This document shows, one piece after another, positions 1-8,969 of a DNA stretch of 64,000 nt. The position numbers and the translations under genes are program-made. Numbering within the stretch: position 1 is the first letter of the stretch; every line of letters starts with the position of its first letter. The stretch is from Acidithrix ferrooxidans (GTDB lineage Bacteria; Actinomycetota; Acidimicrobiia; Acidimicrobiales; Acidimicrobiaceae): contig NZ_JXYS01000001.1 of NCBI RefSeq assembly GCF_000949295.1, forward strand, positions 124,001 through 188,000. Reading direction: 5' to 3'. The notes beneath the pieces were generated by a model, which was not told the origin of the DNA, did no database searches, and worked only from the letters and a program-made list of their open reading frames with translations.

Positions 1-541
1 AATGGAAAATGCCGGAACTGCGATCATGGGCGTGGCCACCGCTACGGGTGAGGATCGAGCAGTCACGGCCGTCAAGCTAGCAACTACCTCGCATCTCCTT
101 GAATCTTCAATGGAAGGTGCTCGGGGTGTTCTGATAAATATCGCGGGAAGTCACGATATCAAGGTTCTAGAGGTGAATCGTGCGGCGCAAGTCGTCCAAG
201 AGTTGGCGCATGAAGATGCTAATATCATCTTTGGAAATGTGATTGATGAGAGTCTCGGGGATTCGATAAGGGTTACCGTTATCGCCACCGGTTTTGGACT
301 CAATGACGCTAAGAGCCAAACAGTCGAATCGATTATGAAGAAAATCGATATTTCTTCAATCGATAAGTTTAATAACGAGGCTAATAGCGCGAGTGTTCGT
401 GGCGGCGCAACTGAAGGGTTGAATGGCGATCACGATTCGTTAGTATCTAAGAAGTCAAGCAATGGCTCCAATCATAAAGCTAACTTTGACGAGGATGACA
501 ATGGAGATATCGACGTTCCGTCTTTTTTAAAGAACCTCTAA
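1..541 (+). CDS. ftsZ: Cell division protein FtsZ, C-terminal part (5' truncated by window edge)
   Basis: The reading frame is open from the first base, so this is the last 180 or so residues of the tubulin-like GTPase that polymerises into the cytokinetic Z ring. The segment MENAGTAIMGVATATGEDRA and the following ITVIATGF-type strand (here VTVIATGF) belong to the FtsZ GTPase activation and C-terminal domain. After it comes a low-complexity Ser/Asn/Gly/Lys-rich linker of about 60 residues. The protein ends with DIDVPSFLKNL, the conserved C-terminal peptide (D-V-P-x-F-L) that binds SepF and other partners. sepF lies 2 kb downstream, which fits. The initial Met is internal, not the start codon. 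No obvious rho-independent terminator follows. Confidence 0.97.
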   Translation, partial: MENAGTAIMGVATATGEDRAVTAVKLATTSHLLESSMEGARGVLINIAGSHDIKVLEVNRAAQVVQELAHEDANIIFGNVIDESLGDSIRVTVIATGFGLNDAKSQTVESIMKKIDISSIDKFNNEANSASVRGGATEGLNGDHDSLVSKKSSNGSNHKANFDEDDNGDIDVPSFLKNL

Positions 542-1113
542 CTTGAAGACCTTCCCCAAATGGGATTAAATTTTACTTTTAGGTAGATCTCTCTGGTCTG
601 TTTTTACCGTTGTTTTGATCGATGGCCTCACTAACGCGCATTGCCGTCTAAGTAATTTATTTACATCTTAATAATTAGGACAATGCTGAGCTAAGAGATC
701 AGACCAAGAAATCGAGTTTTGAATTCAAGGTGGAGATATTTCGCCAACGATGGATAAGGTTTTACGACGAGGATGATCCAGAGCAGTACTTAACGATACC
801 GGGAGAGGATACTAGGACAAGACAAGACTCAAAAGTCACCTGGGTAGGCATGTGATCCAATCGGTCTATCGGATGTTTTTGTTTTTTGCTTTTTAGCAAT
901 CGTCTAGCCGAGGGATCGAATCGAACCTTTCGATCGAGTATTTTGGCAGATGGACCTGAGATATGCCCGACAGCGACAGCGACAGCGATAGTGCTATTTG
1001 CTCTTGGTTTCTATTTGGGCATTATCTAACTGTTTGGTCTTGTCCTTGTTTGCGTGAAGGAAGGTACCGCTAGTGACATTAGGCGTTCTTCATATATTGA
1101 TTGGGGTCTTTTG
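542..1113. other. Intergenic stretch between ftsZ and pgeF
   Basis: About 570 bases with no supportable gene. It is AT-rich and contains a short period-6 run (gacagc x3, near 969-990). I see no clear hairpin with T tract. It may hold promoters for the downstream cluster, but none can be assigned with confidence. Confidence 0.5.
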
Positions 1114-1815
1114 ATGGAGCTTCTTTATCGCCATGCAGATGGAAGGTCCGCCTTTTTCTCGAATCGAAGCGATGGCAACGCTAGGAATAGCGAAGTGGCC
1201 GAAAAGCTGATTGTCGCGGCAGGCGGCAGATACCAAAGTCGAGCTTTACTACGTCAGACCCACTCCAGCATCATAAGAGATAGTGCAGAGCTTTCTCAAG
1301 ACGGTGAAATTGGCAAGGGGCAACTGAGAGAACCTCTAGAGGGAGATGCGATTTTTGTTGATGAACCCCGCTCCGTCCCAATAATCTTGGTGGCAGATTG
1401 TGCCCCTGTTGTTATCTTTGATTCTTCCTCATTGTGCTATGTCGCTATTCATGCGGGCTGGCGTGGAATCTATGGCGGCATTATTCAAGGGGCTATCGAT
1501 CGCTTAAGGGCAGCCGGATCTGGTGAACTGATTGGCGTGGTTGGTCCTCATGCGGGGATTTGTTGTTATGAATTCTCCAGCGGTGACGCCGATATCTTCT
1601 CCCAAAAGGTTGGAACCAATGCCAGCGTCCCGCTTGAGGGCGGAGCTGTTGCGCTTGACATCTATGGATCAATTTCGCATCTCTTTCAAAAAAGTGGCGT
1701 CCTTCTGCAAAGTACGCGGCCGCCTTGCACGATCTGTGATGAGAGGTATTTTTCATATAGAGGTGGAGATCTTGCCTCTAGAATGGCCTTGTTTGTCGTA
1801 GGCTCGGATTCATAA
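1114..1815 (+). CDS. pgeF: Laccase-domain (YfiH/PgeF) purine nucleoside phosphorylase / peptidoglycan editing factor family
   Basis: About 233 residues from the preferred ATG at 1114, normal for this family; an in-frame GTG at 1054 is possible but has no ribosome binding site and adds 20 residues with no family resemblance. Signature metal-site motifs are visible: QTHSS, LVADCAPVVIFD with the Cys, and AIHAGWRG. The conserved GVVGPHAGICCYEF and the C-terminal CTICDERYFSYRGG also fit. Family members are reported to act on purine nucleosides, and E. coli YfiH edits wrongly built muropeptides. The position between ftsZ and yggS is the usual actinobacterial arrangement. Which activity this protein has cannot be read from the sequence. 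Confidence 0.92.
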   Translation: MELLYRHADGRSAFFSNRSDGNARNSEVAEKLIVAAGGRYQSRALLRQTHSSIIRDSAELSQDGEIGKGQLREPLEGDAIFVDEPRSVPIILVADCAPVVIFDSSSLCYVAIHAGWRGIYGGIIQGAIDRLRAAGSGELIGVVGPHAGICCYEFSSGDADIFSQKVGTNASVPLEGGAVALDIYGSISHLFQKSGVLLQSTRPPCTICDERYFSYRGGDLASRMALFVVGSDS

Positions 1816-1865
1816 CTGTGGAAGTAGGGATAATTCTCGAGTTGATCTGCATATCGAACTAGGAG

Positions 1866-2537
1866 ATGGCACCTTTGGAAGACAGATCTGAACTTATCTA
1901 TGAAAACTACCAAAAGGTAAAAGACAGGGTCCTTCGTGCTGGTGGGTCTCACGTTAGTGTCGTGGCTGTTTCAAAGCGAATTGACGTTGATGTGATTTCA
2001 AAGGTCAATAAATTGGGAATAGTTGATTTTGGAGAAAATTACCCTAATGAACTTTTGGAAAAGGCCACCGTTCTTTCAAATTCCGTTCTCAACTGGCATA
2101 TGATAGGTGCGATACAAAGTCGTAGAATTCCCAGTCTTGCTGGTGTCGTTGGGGTATGGCACAGTGTTTCGAGGATAAAAGAGCTCGAACTATTGGCTGC
2201 TAATGACTCAAAATCAAAGCTTTTTTTGCAAGTTGATTACTCGAAGTTGCAGCAACGGTCGGGATTTGCTGTATCGGAGGTTGAACAGGCCCTAAAGAAG
2301 GGATTATCGCTTTCTTTGAATGTAGTCGGTCTAATGACAATAACCCCGGTTGTCTCTATGCCAGAGCGCATTTTGATCTTTAGGGATCTTTATCAACTTG
2401 GTAGATCTTTGGATCTTTCGGAATTTTCAATGGGAATGACAGATGATTTTGAGGCGGCGGTCTCAGAAGGGTCTACGATTGTAAGGGTGGGTCGAGCGAT
2501 CTTTGGGGATCGGGAGATAGTTCAAGGCAAGAACTGA
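1866..2537 (+). CDS. yggS: YggS-family pyridoxal phosphate homeostasis protein
   Basis: A 223-residue single-domain alanine-racemase-fold protein (type III PLP barrel). The PLP lysine is K37 in VVAVSKRID. The FGENYPNELLEKA and WHMIGAIQSRRI segments match the family FGENYxQE and WHFIGxLQxNK regions, and the C-terminal MGMTDDFEAAVSEGSTIVRVGRAIFG is the phosphate-binding signature. The ATG at 1866 follows an AGGAG (1861-1865) almost directly. Members have no known enzymatic reaction; they buffer PLP and affect amino-acid balance. It lies 50 bp after pgeF and before sepF, the usual order. FGENYPNE has Pro-Asn where most members have an aromatic or Val and Gln. Confidence 0.93.
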   Translation: MAPLEDRSELIYENYQKVKDRVLRAGGSHVSVVAVSKRIDVDVISKVNKLGIVDFGENYPNELLEKATVLSNSVLNWHMIGAIQSRRIPSLAGVVGVWHSVSRIKELELLAANDSKSKLFLQVDYSKLQQRSGFAVSEVEQALKKGLSLSLNVVGLMTITPVVSMPERILIFRDLYQLGRSLDLSEFSMGMTDDFEAAVSEGSTIVRVGRAIFGDREIVQGKN

Positions 2538-2703
2538 CAATATGAACAACTACGAACGTTCATAGAATGTTAGGTATTTTGAGATCATCCTCTAGGATGA
2601 ATCGCTCGCTTTTAGAATTAAAGATCGTAAATCGTTTTGATTTGGGTAGTAAAACTCCAATCAGTTTGCAAGTTGGAACATAGATGAAAAGTATGGAGAG
2701 ATA

Positions 2704-3339
2704 ATGGCTCCCGCTATGAGGAAAGTACTTGAATGGCTGGGTCTCACCGATTCGCCTGAAGAATTTGATCCGGAATATGATCCCCCTTATGGGGTTCGAA
2801 ATGGTTCCGAGCTCAGAGAAGAAACCTATCCAAGGGGTCCCAACGTTCAGGTTTACCAAGATAATCCGGAACGACCTCCAAGGCAGGCGCCTTCCCAGGT
2901 TCACGCCAAGGCACCAGAAAATGCTGCACATGGGGGACGAAATCCCTTTGGCATAGATTCGGATGTCGCCCTCAAAAATGAGGCGAGATCGAGGCAACCA
3001 GTGGATCTACCAGATAGAGGTAAGATGGCAAGCGGAATTCCAACTATACGTCCAATTATAAATCAGGTAAAGCCTACAGTTCATATCGTCTACCCCAAGA
3101 GATTTAGGGATGCCACTGAGGTGGCCGATCTTATGCGAGATGGCCTTCCTGTTATTTTGAACCTTCAAAACGTAGAGAGCGACCTGCCAAGACGTATGAT
3201 TGACTTTTGTTCTGGAGTTACCTATGCTTTGCAGGGTAAGATGGAGCGAGTAGCCGATGGCGTATTTTTATTGAGTCCGAGCAACGTTACTGTTTCTCAA
3301 GAGGAACGCGCAAATCTGTCCGAACGCGGAGTATTTTAG
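2704..3339 (+). CDS. sepF: Cell division protein SepF
   Basis: 211 residues. The N-terminus MAPAMRKVLEWLGL can form the amphipathic helix that anchors SepF to the membrane. A charged, Pro-rich, probably disordered linker spans residues 20-120. The globular SepF domain is at 125-205 (VYPKRFRDATEVADLMRDGL, VILNLQNV, RMIDFCSGVTYALQGKMERV, VFLLSPSNVTV). SepF tethers the FtsZ C-terminal peptide to the membrane and replaces FtsA/ZipA in actinobacteria, matching the ftsZ tail at the window start. GGAGAG sits just upstream of the ATG. The yggT gene begins 10 bp after its stop. Confidence 0.96.
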   Translation: MAPAMRKVLEWLGLTDSPEEFDPEYDPPYGVRNGSELREETYPRGPNVQVYQDNPERPPRQAPSQVHAKAPENAAHGGRNPFGIDSDVALKNEARSRQPVDLPDRGKMASGIPTIRPIINQVKPTVHIVYPKRFRDATEVADLMRDGLPVILNLQNVESDLPRRMIDFCSGVTYALQGKMERVADGVFLLSPSNVTVSQEERANLSERGVF

Positions 3340-3349
3340 GAGTAGAGCA

Positions 3350-3622
3350 TTGAGGATCCTACAGGAAATTCTTTACCGAGGCCTCGAGGTCTATGTTCTA
3401 ATAATAATTGGACAGATTCTCTTGAGTTTCTTTCCAACACAGCCAGGAAGCCCCTTGTATAGGGTCAACATCTATCTCAGAAGAGCCACAGATCCGGTAT
3501 ATCTACCTCTTCGTCGGATTATTCCTCCGGTAGCTTTTGGCTCGGCGGCTCTGGATCTATCTCCACTGATCATCCTTTTGGTAATACAGATTTTGATGAG
3601 GATCGTCAACCCGGGCCCCTAG
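3350..3622 (+). CDS. yggT: YggT-family small integral membrane protein
   Basis: 90 residues with a TTG start. The AGGAG that sets the start overlaps the sepF stop codon, so translation is probably coupled. It has two hydrophobic segments, about residues 12-28 (YVLIIIGQILLSFF) and 62-85 (SAALDLSPLIILLVIQILMRI), separated by the YggT motif with NIYLRRATDPVYLPLRRIIPP. The family sits next to sepF and divIVA in most Gram-positive division clusters; its precise function is unknown, with a role in division or membrane organisation suspected. Confidence 0.92.
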   Translation: MRILQEILYRGLEVYVLIIIGQILLSFFPTQPGSPLYRVNIYLRRATDPVYLPLRRIIPPVAFGSAALDLSPLIILLVIQILMRIVNPGP

Positions 3623-3803
3623 GGTCGAGTTGCCCAAATTTGCGCTCTAGAGCTACTTTGAGGGGCAAGAGTACATCAAAGAGGATCGTCGATTCTCTCA
3701 TTGGGGTGTGATCGTGCTGCCAAAGGGTACATATGACCGCAATCCTTTGAATTTGTTTGAAAAAACCATCCTTGTAGTTTTGTAAGTTGCTACCCTTTAA
3801 AGG

Positions 3804-4478
3804 ATGGACTTTGACGCAAAGGCGATAAGAGAAGCGCAATTTCGCGAGAAGATGCGAGGTTACAACCCAGACGATGTCGATGCTTTTTTAGAGCAGGTTG
3901 CAGCCGGTGCTGAAAGTCGTGAAAAAGAGATCAGAGATTTAACTTCCAAACTGCTTCGATCTGAACAAGAGGTCGAGCGATTGAAGGTTCGATTAGCCCA
4001 AGCTGAGGCAACTCAAGGTGGTGGCTCATTCCAAGTCGAGCCGATACCGGCACAGGTACCACCAGCCTCTTCTATTCCTGCCGGAGATCGAATCTTGTCG
4101 ATCTTCCTCCATGCCGAACAATCGGCGGACGAGATCATCGAAAAGGCTAAATTCACCGCTGAGGATACCTTGTTTAGGGCTCGCCAAGAGTCCGACATGA
4201 TGCGTACAAAGGTTGCGCAAGAGGTAGCTGAGATGCGGGATGCCGAATTGACACGACTCGAGATGGACGTCTCGGATCACAAGAGGCGTAGGGATGAGCT
4301 CAAGAGCGATATTAAGCGTTTGGGCGCTGTAGCCTCTGAAGCCCGTTCTACGGTTCGTCTAGCCCTTCACAGTGCGCTTGACGCGGTTGAGAACTCATTT
4401 GCTGATTTATACAGCGAAGAGGGCGAGAACCCTCAGCTTCCGGAGTCAACAGAGTCTCCGTCGGAGTTCAACGGATAG
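3804..4478 (+). CDS. divIVA: DivIVA/Wag31-family polar coiled-coil protein
   Basis: 224 residues. The DivIVA N-terminal domain is at 1-35 (MDFDAKAIREAQFREKMRGY then NPDDVDAFLEQVA), which binds curved membrane. It is followed by a coiled coil (about 35-75), a Pro/Gln-rich break (about 75-95) and a second long coiled coil (about 100-205). In actinobacteria DivIVA/Wag31 marks poles and septa and directs peptidoglycan synthesis. An AAAGG lies immediately 5' of the ATG. A strong terminator at 4500-4552 closes the sepF-yggT-divIVA run. Confidence 0.95.
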   Translation: MDFDAKAIREAQFREKMRGYNPDDVDAFLEQVAAGAESREKEIRDLTSKLLRSEQEVERLKVRLAQAEATQGGGSFQVEPIPAQVPPASSIPAGDRILSIFLHAEQSADEIIEKAKFTAEDTLFRARQESDMMRTKVAQEVAEMRDAELTRLEMDVSDHKRRRDELKSDIKRLGAVASEARSTVRLALHSALDAVENSFADLYSEEGENPQLPESTESPSEFNG

Positions 4479-4499
4479 TTTTTGTAGCTTTGGATGGAT

Positions 4500-4552
4500 C
4501 CATTGGTACTTAGGTTGATACTCTTCCTAGGTGCCAATGGGTCTTTTATTTT
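4500..4552 (+). terminator. Rho-independent terminator after divIVA
   Basis: A 15-bp stem (4500-4514 with 4526-4540; all pairs form if two G-U wobbles are allowed), an 11-nt loop, then a T-rich run GTCTTTTATTTT. It starts 22 bp past the divIVA stop codon. Confidence 0.88.
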
Positions 4553-5716
4553 AAAGCCACTTGACAGTCGAGATAGGCTCCTTCTTCCGAGCGGTGAGGG
4601 TGAAATGAGCTTTTTTAGTCGTGGCGATGTCATAGGTGGTCGGTGGAGCCCAAATAAGCGATGAAGCGATGGCTTTATACGACTTCGCTTGTGCCGGGTG
4701 CAAGAGGACTTTAGCATTTAGATTAATAGTTAGTGGCGTCCAGGATACCTTTTGATTGGATGTTTTCAATGCAGTTTTAGATGGCGAATCGCTACAGCTG
4801 TTCTCGCCTTCACAAAATAATTCAAAGAAGAAATGAAGTCAATGGATGGTAACCCACAATCCCGATGAATATATGCGATAGCTGGGACAGAAATTAGCTC
4901 ATGAGGCCTAAGCTGCGCAAAGTATTGTTCGGTTCGCTCCTGCCTCAAAAGCTATTGAAGGCCAAATTGATAAATTGGTACTATCGGAACGTCTGATATT
5001 TTGTTTTACTTCTACGTAGTCTGTTGCCATCTCTCTTTTTCTGGCTCCATCTCTCTTTTTCTGGCTCCATCTCTCTTTCTGTTGCCATCTCTCTTCTTCT
5101 GGAGTCGTTGGTCGTTGGTTTTTGGTCTTCTGAGATTACTGAGTTTGTGTTGGTTGATGCACGATCGCTTATAACGGGTACTGCCTTATTGAAGCCCATC
5201 ATTTTTGAGACACTGAGGTCACCAAGACCGATGTGGAGGACTATGAATAGCCACTCTGATTCACACTCGACTGGTTTGTGGCGGGCATGAGTCAAAGTGT
5301 AGTTAAAAGAGATCTGGTGAGCCGTGGTATTTTCGAGTGACTACCAAGGGTGACGATCTTTGTTTTTTATAGATTGAACTTTGAATTTTTTGCCGAGCCC
5401 AAAAGATGCTTAGAAGTAGATGGTTTTGAATAGGTCGATGGGCTCGCCTTGATCCTTATTATGGAATTTTGATTTACGTATTTAAGGACAGCTTATCCGC
5501 CAGGTGTATGCGTAGCATGTGATAGCGTGGTTATTTGTTGGGGAATCAAATACTGCTCTTGAAGTTTTTAGAAGTTACCTCTGGGATTGTGTATTTAAAT
5601 GAAGGGTCGCACCAGATATGTTTAATAGTTGCAACTTACGTCTTTGGCCCTTCAAAGTATTGTCATCCGATAGTGCCAATGAGCATCGTGCCAATAGGTA
5701 TGGTAACAATAGAAGA
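4553..5716. other. Gene-free stretch downstream of divIVA
   Basis: About 1.16 kb. Short open frames of 60-105 codons occur on both strands, but none has a recognisable product, a good ribosome binding site or a conserved motif. It contains the 20-bp tandem array at 5021-5100. The far end must carry the promoter of the large secreted protein gene. Confidence 0.5.
5021..5100. repeat. 20-bp tandem repeat, four copies
   Basis: Four consecutive 20-base units of the form CTGGCTCCATCTCTCTTTTT or CTGTTGCCATCTCTCTTTTT with a few substitutions. Strongly pyrimidine-rich on the plus strand. Intergenic. Confidence 0.9.
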
Positions 5717-8341
5717 ATGTGGTCCCTTTTGGGTACTCGAGGTTTGAGGCGTACGCGAGATATAGCGCTGTCAATCGTTTGTCTTTTTGGCATGGTTGGG
5801 ATTTTGATAGCCGGACCTGGACCTGCTTATGCTGGTTCTTCTTCTACCACAAGGTACGTATCTACGAGTGGAACTGATAAAGGTGGTTGTACTTTCGCAT
5901 CTCCATGTTTGACTATTGCATACGCAATAGCGCAGTCCAATGCCGATGATACTATTGATGTTTTGGCAGGGAACTATAATACATCAGCAAGTGGAACTAT
6001 CGTCATAGGTAAAGATATAAAGATTCTTGGGGCGGGTTCCTCGACAACTTTTGTAGGTGGAACTGCAAAGAATAAAAGGGTTCTAGGCCCTGTGTTTAGA
6101 ATAAAAAAGAATACGACTGTTTCAATATCGGGTTTGACCATTCAATATGGCAATGGTATCCACAAGACTCATCCGTCTCACAATGGCGGTGGGGGAATCT
6201 ACAACAAAGGTAATCTAACTCTTTTCAATGACACTATCTCGCACAATGTGGCTTTACATAGCTCTCTCGGTGGCGGTGGAATCTACAGTGGCGCATCGGG
6301 TATATTACTGGCGACAAATGATGTGATTTCCTACAATCGAGCCAAATCCTCCAAGGGCGGTTTGGGAGGTGGAATTTCTATCGATGGAAAGGCAAAACTT
6401 ATAGGCGATAAGATCTCACACAACCATGCTCGCGGACAAGATGGCGAGGGTGGCGGACTCTATTTTTCTGGCAGTAAGAGCCTGGTTGCAACCAATGATA
6501 TATTTAGCTACAACGCAACACCAGGGGCGCTCAGCGGTGGTGGTGGATTGGCCATAAATGGTTCGAGTTCGGCCAAAATTAGTCTGTCCAACGATTCAAT
6601 CACCCATAATGTCTCCGGTGCACGGGGACAAGGCGGTGGAATCTATATCCTCAAAGGCACAGTGAACTCTAGTTACGACATTATATCGAATAATCGTGTT
6701 GGTAAAAACGGCGGTGGTAAATCTGGTTACGGCGGGGCTATCTGCAACTGGTTTGGCACTTTTAAGTCATCTATGGATCAGATAGAGAACAATAGCGCCA
6801 AGGGAGGTCATAGCCTTGGGGGTGGAATATTCAGTTATGTTGGCGGCCAATTGAATGATGACGAAATCTCTAATAATAGTGCCTGGTCTGGCGGCGGATT
6901 CTATAATGCGGGTTCGGTTACCCTGACGAATACGACATTCTCCGGTAATTTGGCAAAGAAGTCGGGCGGCGGATTCTATAGTGCGGGTTCGGTTACCCTG
7001 ACCAATACGACATTCTCCGGTGATTTGGCAAAGAAGTCGGGCGGCGGATTCTATAATGACAATTCAGCAACTGTAACGAATTCGACCTTCTCTGGTAACA
7101 GCGCCCCAACTAGAGGAGGTGGAGCAATCTATGATTCATCCGCTGCAAAAACCACACTTGCTGGGGATATTCTCGCTAATTCCACCTCCGGTGCAGCGTC
7201 CACCACTGGATCACCGCCCGCAACTGCTGCAATTACGGCCAACTGTGCTGAAAAAAGTGCGACTAGTAGTTTTTTTGACTTCGGCTACAACCTTTCAAGC
7301 GATAGCTCATGTGGATTTACCTCGACATTTTCGCTAAGTACCACTGCTCCCAACCTTGGATCTCTGGTCGATAACTCTGGACCAACTCTAACGATGGCCA
7401 TTGTGCCAGGTTCGCCTGCTTATGATGTTGTGCCGGTTTCAAGTGGACTTTGTGGTCCGCCTGCAACTTCAACTAGCTTTGTTCCAAGCGGTGCTGTGAT
7501 ACCTTCAAGTGATCAGCGAGGATTTCCTCGTCCAACTGGTGGATCTAGTTATTGTTCTATAGGTTCATTTCAATACCAACCAATAGTTGCTGCCATAACA
7601 GTGCCAACTCCCCCAACTCTAACTTCAGCTACCTCCTCGTTGGGCTCGCCGACAGCGCCATCTCCTAGCTCGTCGCCAGCATCTGTAACTCTTAATTGGA
7701 ATCCTCCAGCTAACGACGGTGGCTCCGTGGTGAGTGGATATTACATCTACGAAGGTACCTCTGCGGGATCGGAGTCAGCCGTCGCGGTCAATTCATCTCC
7801 GATTGTGGGAACTTCCTATGTGATAACAAACCTAAAAGAAGCAACAACGTATTATTTTTACGTAAAGGCACTTAACCAAGCGGGCTTCTCTCAAAGCTCA
7901 AATGAGCTTTCGGCTACAACTTCGGCGCTATCTCCGTCCACTTTGACCCCGGCTCTATCTCCATCTGCGATCTCGGAGGGATATAGATTCACAGCTGGAG
8001 ACGGGGGAGTCTTTGACTACGGATCAGCGGCATTCTACGGCTCGTTGGCTAATAGCCATCTAAACCAACCAATAGTTGGAATCGCCTCCACACCTGATGG
8101 AAAAGGCTATTGGTTAGTTGCAGCCGATGGAGGCATCTTCTCTTTTGGAGATGCAACGTTTTATGGTTCACTGGCTAACCATAATCTAAACCAACCAATA
8201 GTTGGAATCGCCTCCACACCAGATGGAAAAGGCTATTGGTTAGTTGCAGCCGATGGAGGCATCTTCTCTTTTGGAGATGCAACGTTTTATGGTTCGATGG
8301 GATCAATTCCGCTAAATAAGCCAGGTGTTGGAATTGAATGA
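5717..8341 (+). CDS. Large secreted surface protein: beta-helix repeats, fibronectin type III domain and GYWLVAADGG repeats
   Basis: 874 residues from the ATG at 5717; the frame is open to 5618, but the start at 5717 places a proper signal peptide (RRTRDIALSIVCLFGMVGIL, then GPGPAYA cleavage region). After a YVSTSGTDKGGCTFASPCLT segment typical of secreted right-handed beta-helix proteins come many GGGIYN/GGGFYN and NDTISHN/NSTFSGN rungs, about residues 145-480. A fibronectin type III domain follows (about 665-740; VTLNWNPPANDGGS and TYYFYVKALNQAG). The C-terminus has three copies of the FGDATFYGS/GYWLVAADGG repeat. The protein stops in the middle of a repeat (PGVGIE), unlike proteins with more copies, so it may be shortened. 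Function unknown; likely adhesin or envelope component. Confidence 0.85.
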   Translation: MWSLLGTRGLRRTRDIALSIVCLFGMVGILIAGPGPAYAGSSSTTRYVSTSGTDKGGCTFASPCLTIAYAIAQSNADDTIDVLAGNYNTSASGTIVIGKDIKILGAGSSTTFVGGTAKNKRVLGPVFRIKKNTTVSISGLTIQYGNGIHKTHPSHNGGGGIYNKGNLTLFNDTISHNVALHSSLGGGGIYSGASGILLATNDVISYNRAKSSKGGLGGGISIDGKAKLIGDKISHNHARGQDGEGGGLYFSGSKSLVATNDIFSYNATPGALSGGGGLAINGSSSAKISLSNDSITHNVSGARGQGGGIYILKGTVNSSYDIISNNRVGKNGGGKSGYGGAICNWFGTFKSSMDQIENNSAKGGHSLGGGIFSYVGGQLNDDEISNNSAWSGGGFYNAGSVTLTNTTFSGNLAKKSGGGFYSAGSVTLTNTTFSGDLAKKSGGGFYNDNSATVTNSTFSGNSAPTRGGGAIYDSSAAKTTLAGDILANSTSGAASTTGSPPATAAITANCAEKSATSSFFDFGYNLSSDSSCGFTSTFSLSTTAPNLGSLVDNSGPTLTMAIVPGSPAYDVVPVSSGLCGPPATSTSFVPSGAVIPSSDQRGFPRPTGGSSYCSIGSFQYQPIVAAITVPTPPTLTSATSSLGSPTAPSPSSSPASVTLNWNPPANDGGSVVSGYYIYEGTSAGSESAVAVNSSPIVGTSYVITNLKEATTYYFYVKALNQAGFSQSSNELSATTSALSPSTLTPALSPSAISEGYRFTAGDGGVFDYGSAAFYGSLANSHLNQPIVGIASTPDGKGYWLVAADGGIFSFGDATFYGSLANHNLNQPIVGIASTPDGKGYWLVAADGGIFSFGDATFYGSMGSIPLNKPGVGIE
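6889..7064 (+). repeat. 66-bp coding tandem repeat in the beta-helix region
   Basis: Nearly identical DNA units encode GGGFYNAGSVTLTNTTFSGN then LAKKS; the first two copies differ at only a few bases and a third is more diverged. The low divergence points to recent duplication inside the gene and possible length variation between strains. Confidence 0.85.
8027..8305 (+). repeat. 126-bp coding tandem repeat (42-residue surface repeat)
   Basis: Two almost identical 126-bp units, for example the shared segment starting at 8071 and at 8197. Each encodes NQPIVGIASTPDGKGYWLVA followed by ADGGIFSFGDATFYGS and a spacer. Same repeat family as in the secreted wall hydrolase at 18991-20361. Confidence 0.9.
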
Positions 8342-8549
8342 GAGGTCATTTCGGGATCTATAGGTTTCAGGATGGCCTTAGACTGACTCAATTGAATCGA
8401 GGTCTACTTCTCATTAAATCACCCATTAAGCGTCCGAAGGGATCAGTTAAACTGGTCTTTTTGAGCTGGAGTTGCATTCTTAGAAGCTGCTAAAAACTTG
8501 TAATGTTGATTCCAATAAGTGGAGATATATCGAATATTGGTCCTTTTAA

Positions 8550-8594
8550 GATCGCCCTTACGAGGATTGTTGATGACGTCTTATAAGGGCGATC
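8550..8594. repeat. Inverted repeat, 11-bp perfect arms
   Basis: GATCGCCCTTA at 8550-8560 pairs with TAAGGGCGATC at 8584-8594 across a 23-nt loop. No T tract follows, so termination is uncertain. Confidence 0.7.
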
Positions 8595-8795
8595 TAGCTA
8601 TTTGGTCGAATTCATCGGATCTTGAGATATTCGATTTGGCTATATTTAGCACTAGGTAGCGATAGAACTTCCGGTCGTATTGTCAATGGATTCATCGGCT
8701 AGCATGCCTACCCGACTAGGGATTTCATCTTATTGCGGCTACTATAACCAGATAGTTGTGTGCTCAGTGCTATCTATTATGTGCGAAGTAAAAAG

Positions 8796-8837
8796 ATCTA
8801 TGAGGGCGAATTATTATTCTAAATCGCCCTCATAGAT
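8796..8837. repeat. Inverted repeat, 14-bp perfect arms
   Basis: ATCTATGAGGGCGA at 8796-8809 pairs perfectly with TCGCCCTCATAGAT at 8824-8837 across a 14-nt AT-rich loop. It could form a stable hairpin on either strand downstream of ileS. Confidence 0.75.
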
Positions 8838-8969
8838 AGTTGTACTGGTAGCTGTAAGCAATAGCTATCTGTAATTAATGCCTTTACCACGGCAATTGAA
8901 TATGGTCGACAATCATGGTTCTTTGTAAGCAGTTAATTTGCTACAACTCCTGGTCAGGTTTTTCCTGGG

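Larger units (their letters stand above)
8342..8969. other. Intergenic stretch with two hairpins, between convergent genes
   Basis: About 630 bases between the 3' end of the surface protein gene and the 3' end of ileS. No gene seen. It contains two perfect inverted repeats (8550-8594 and 8796-8837) that share a TCGCCCT/AGGGCGA core and may terminate transcription from both sides. Confidence 0.6.

Noticed and set aside
4551-4948. Two small overlapping minus-strand ORFs after divIVA
   Set aside because: A TTGA overlap looked like coupling, but neither has a ribosome binding site or recognisable domain; length is within chance for AT-rich DNA.
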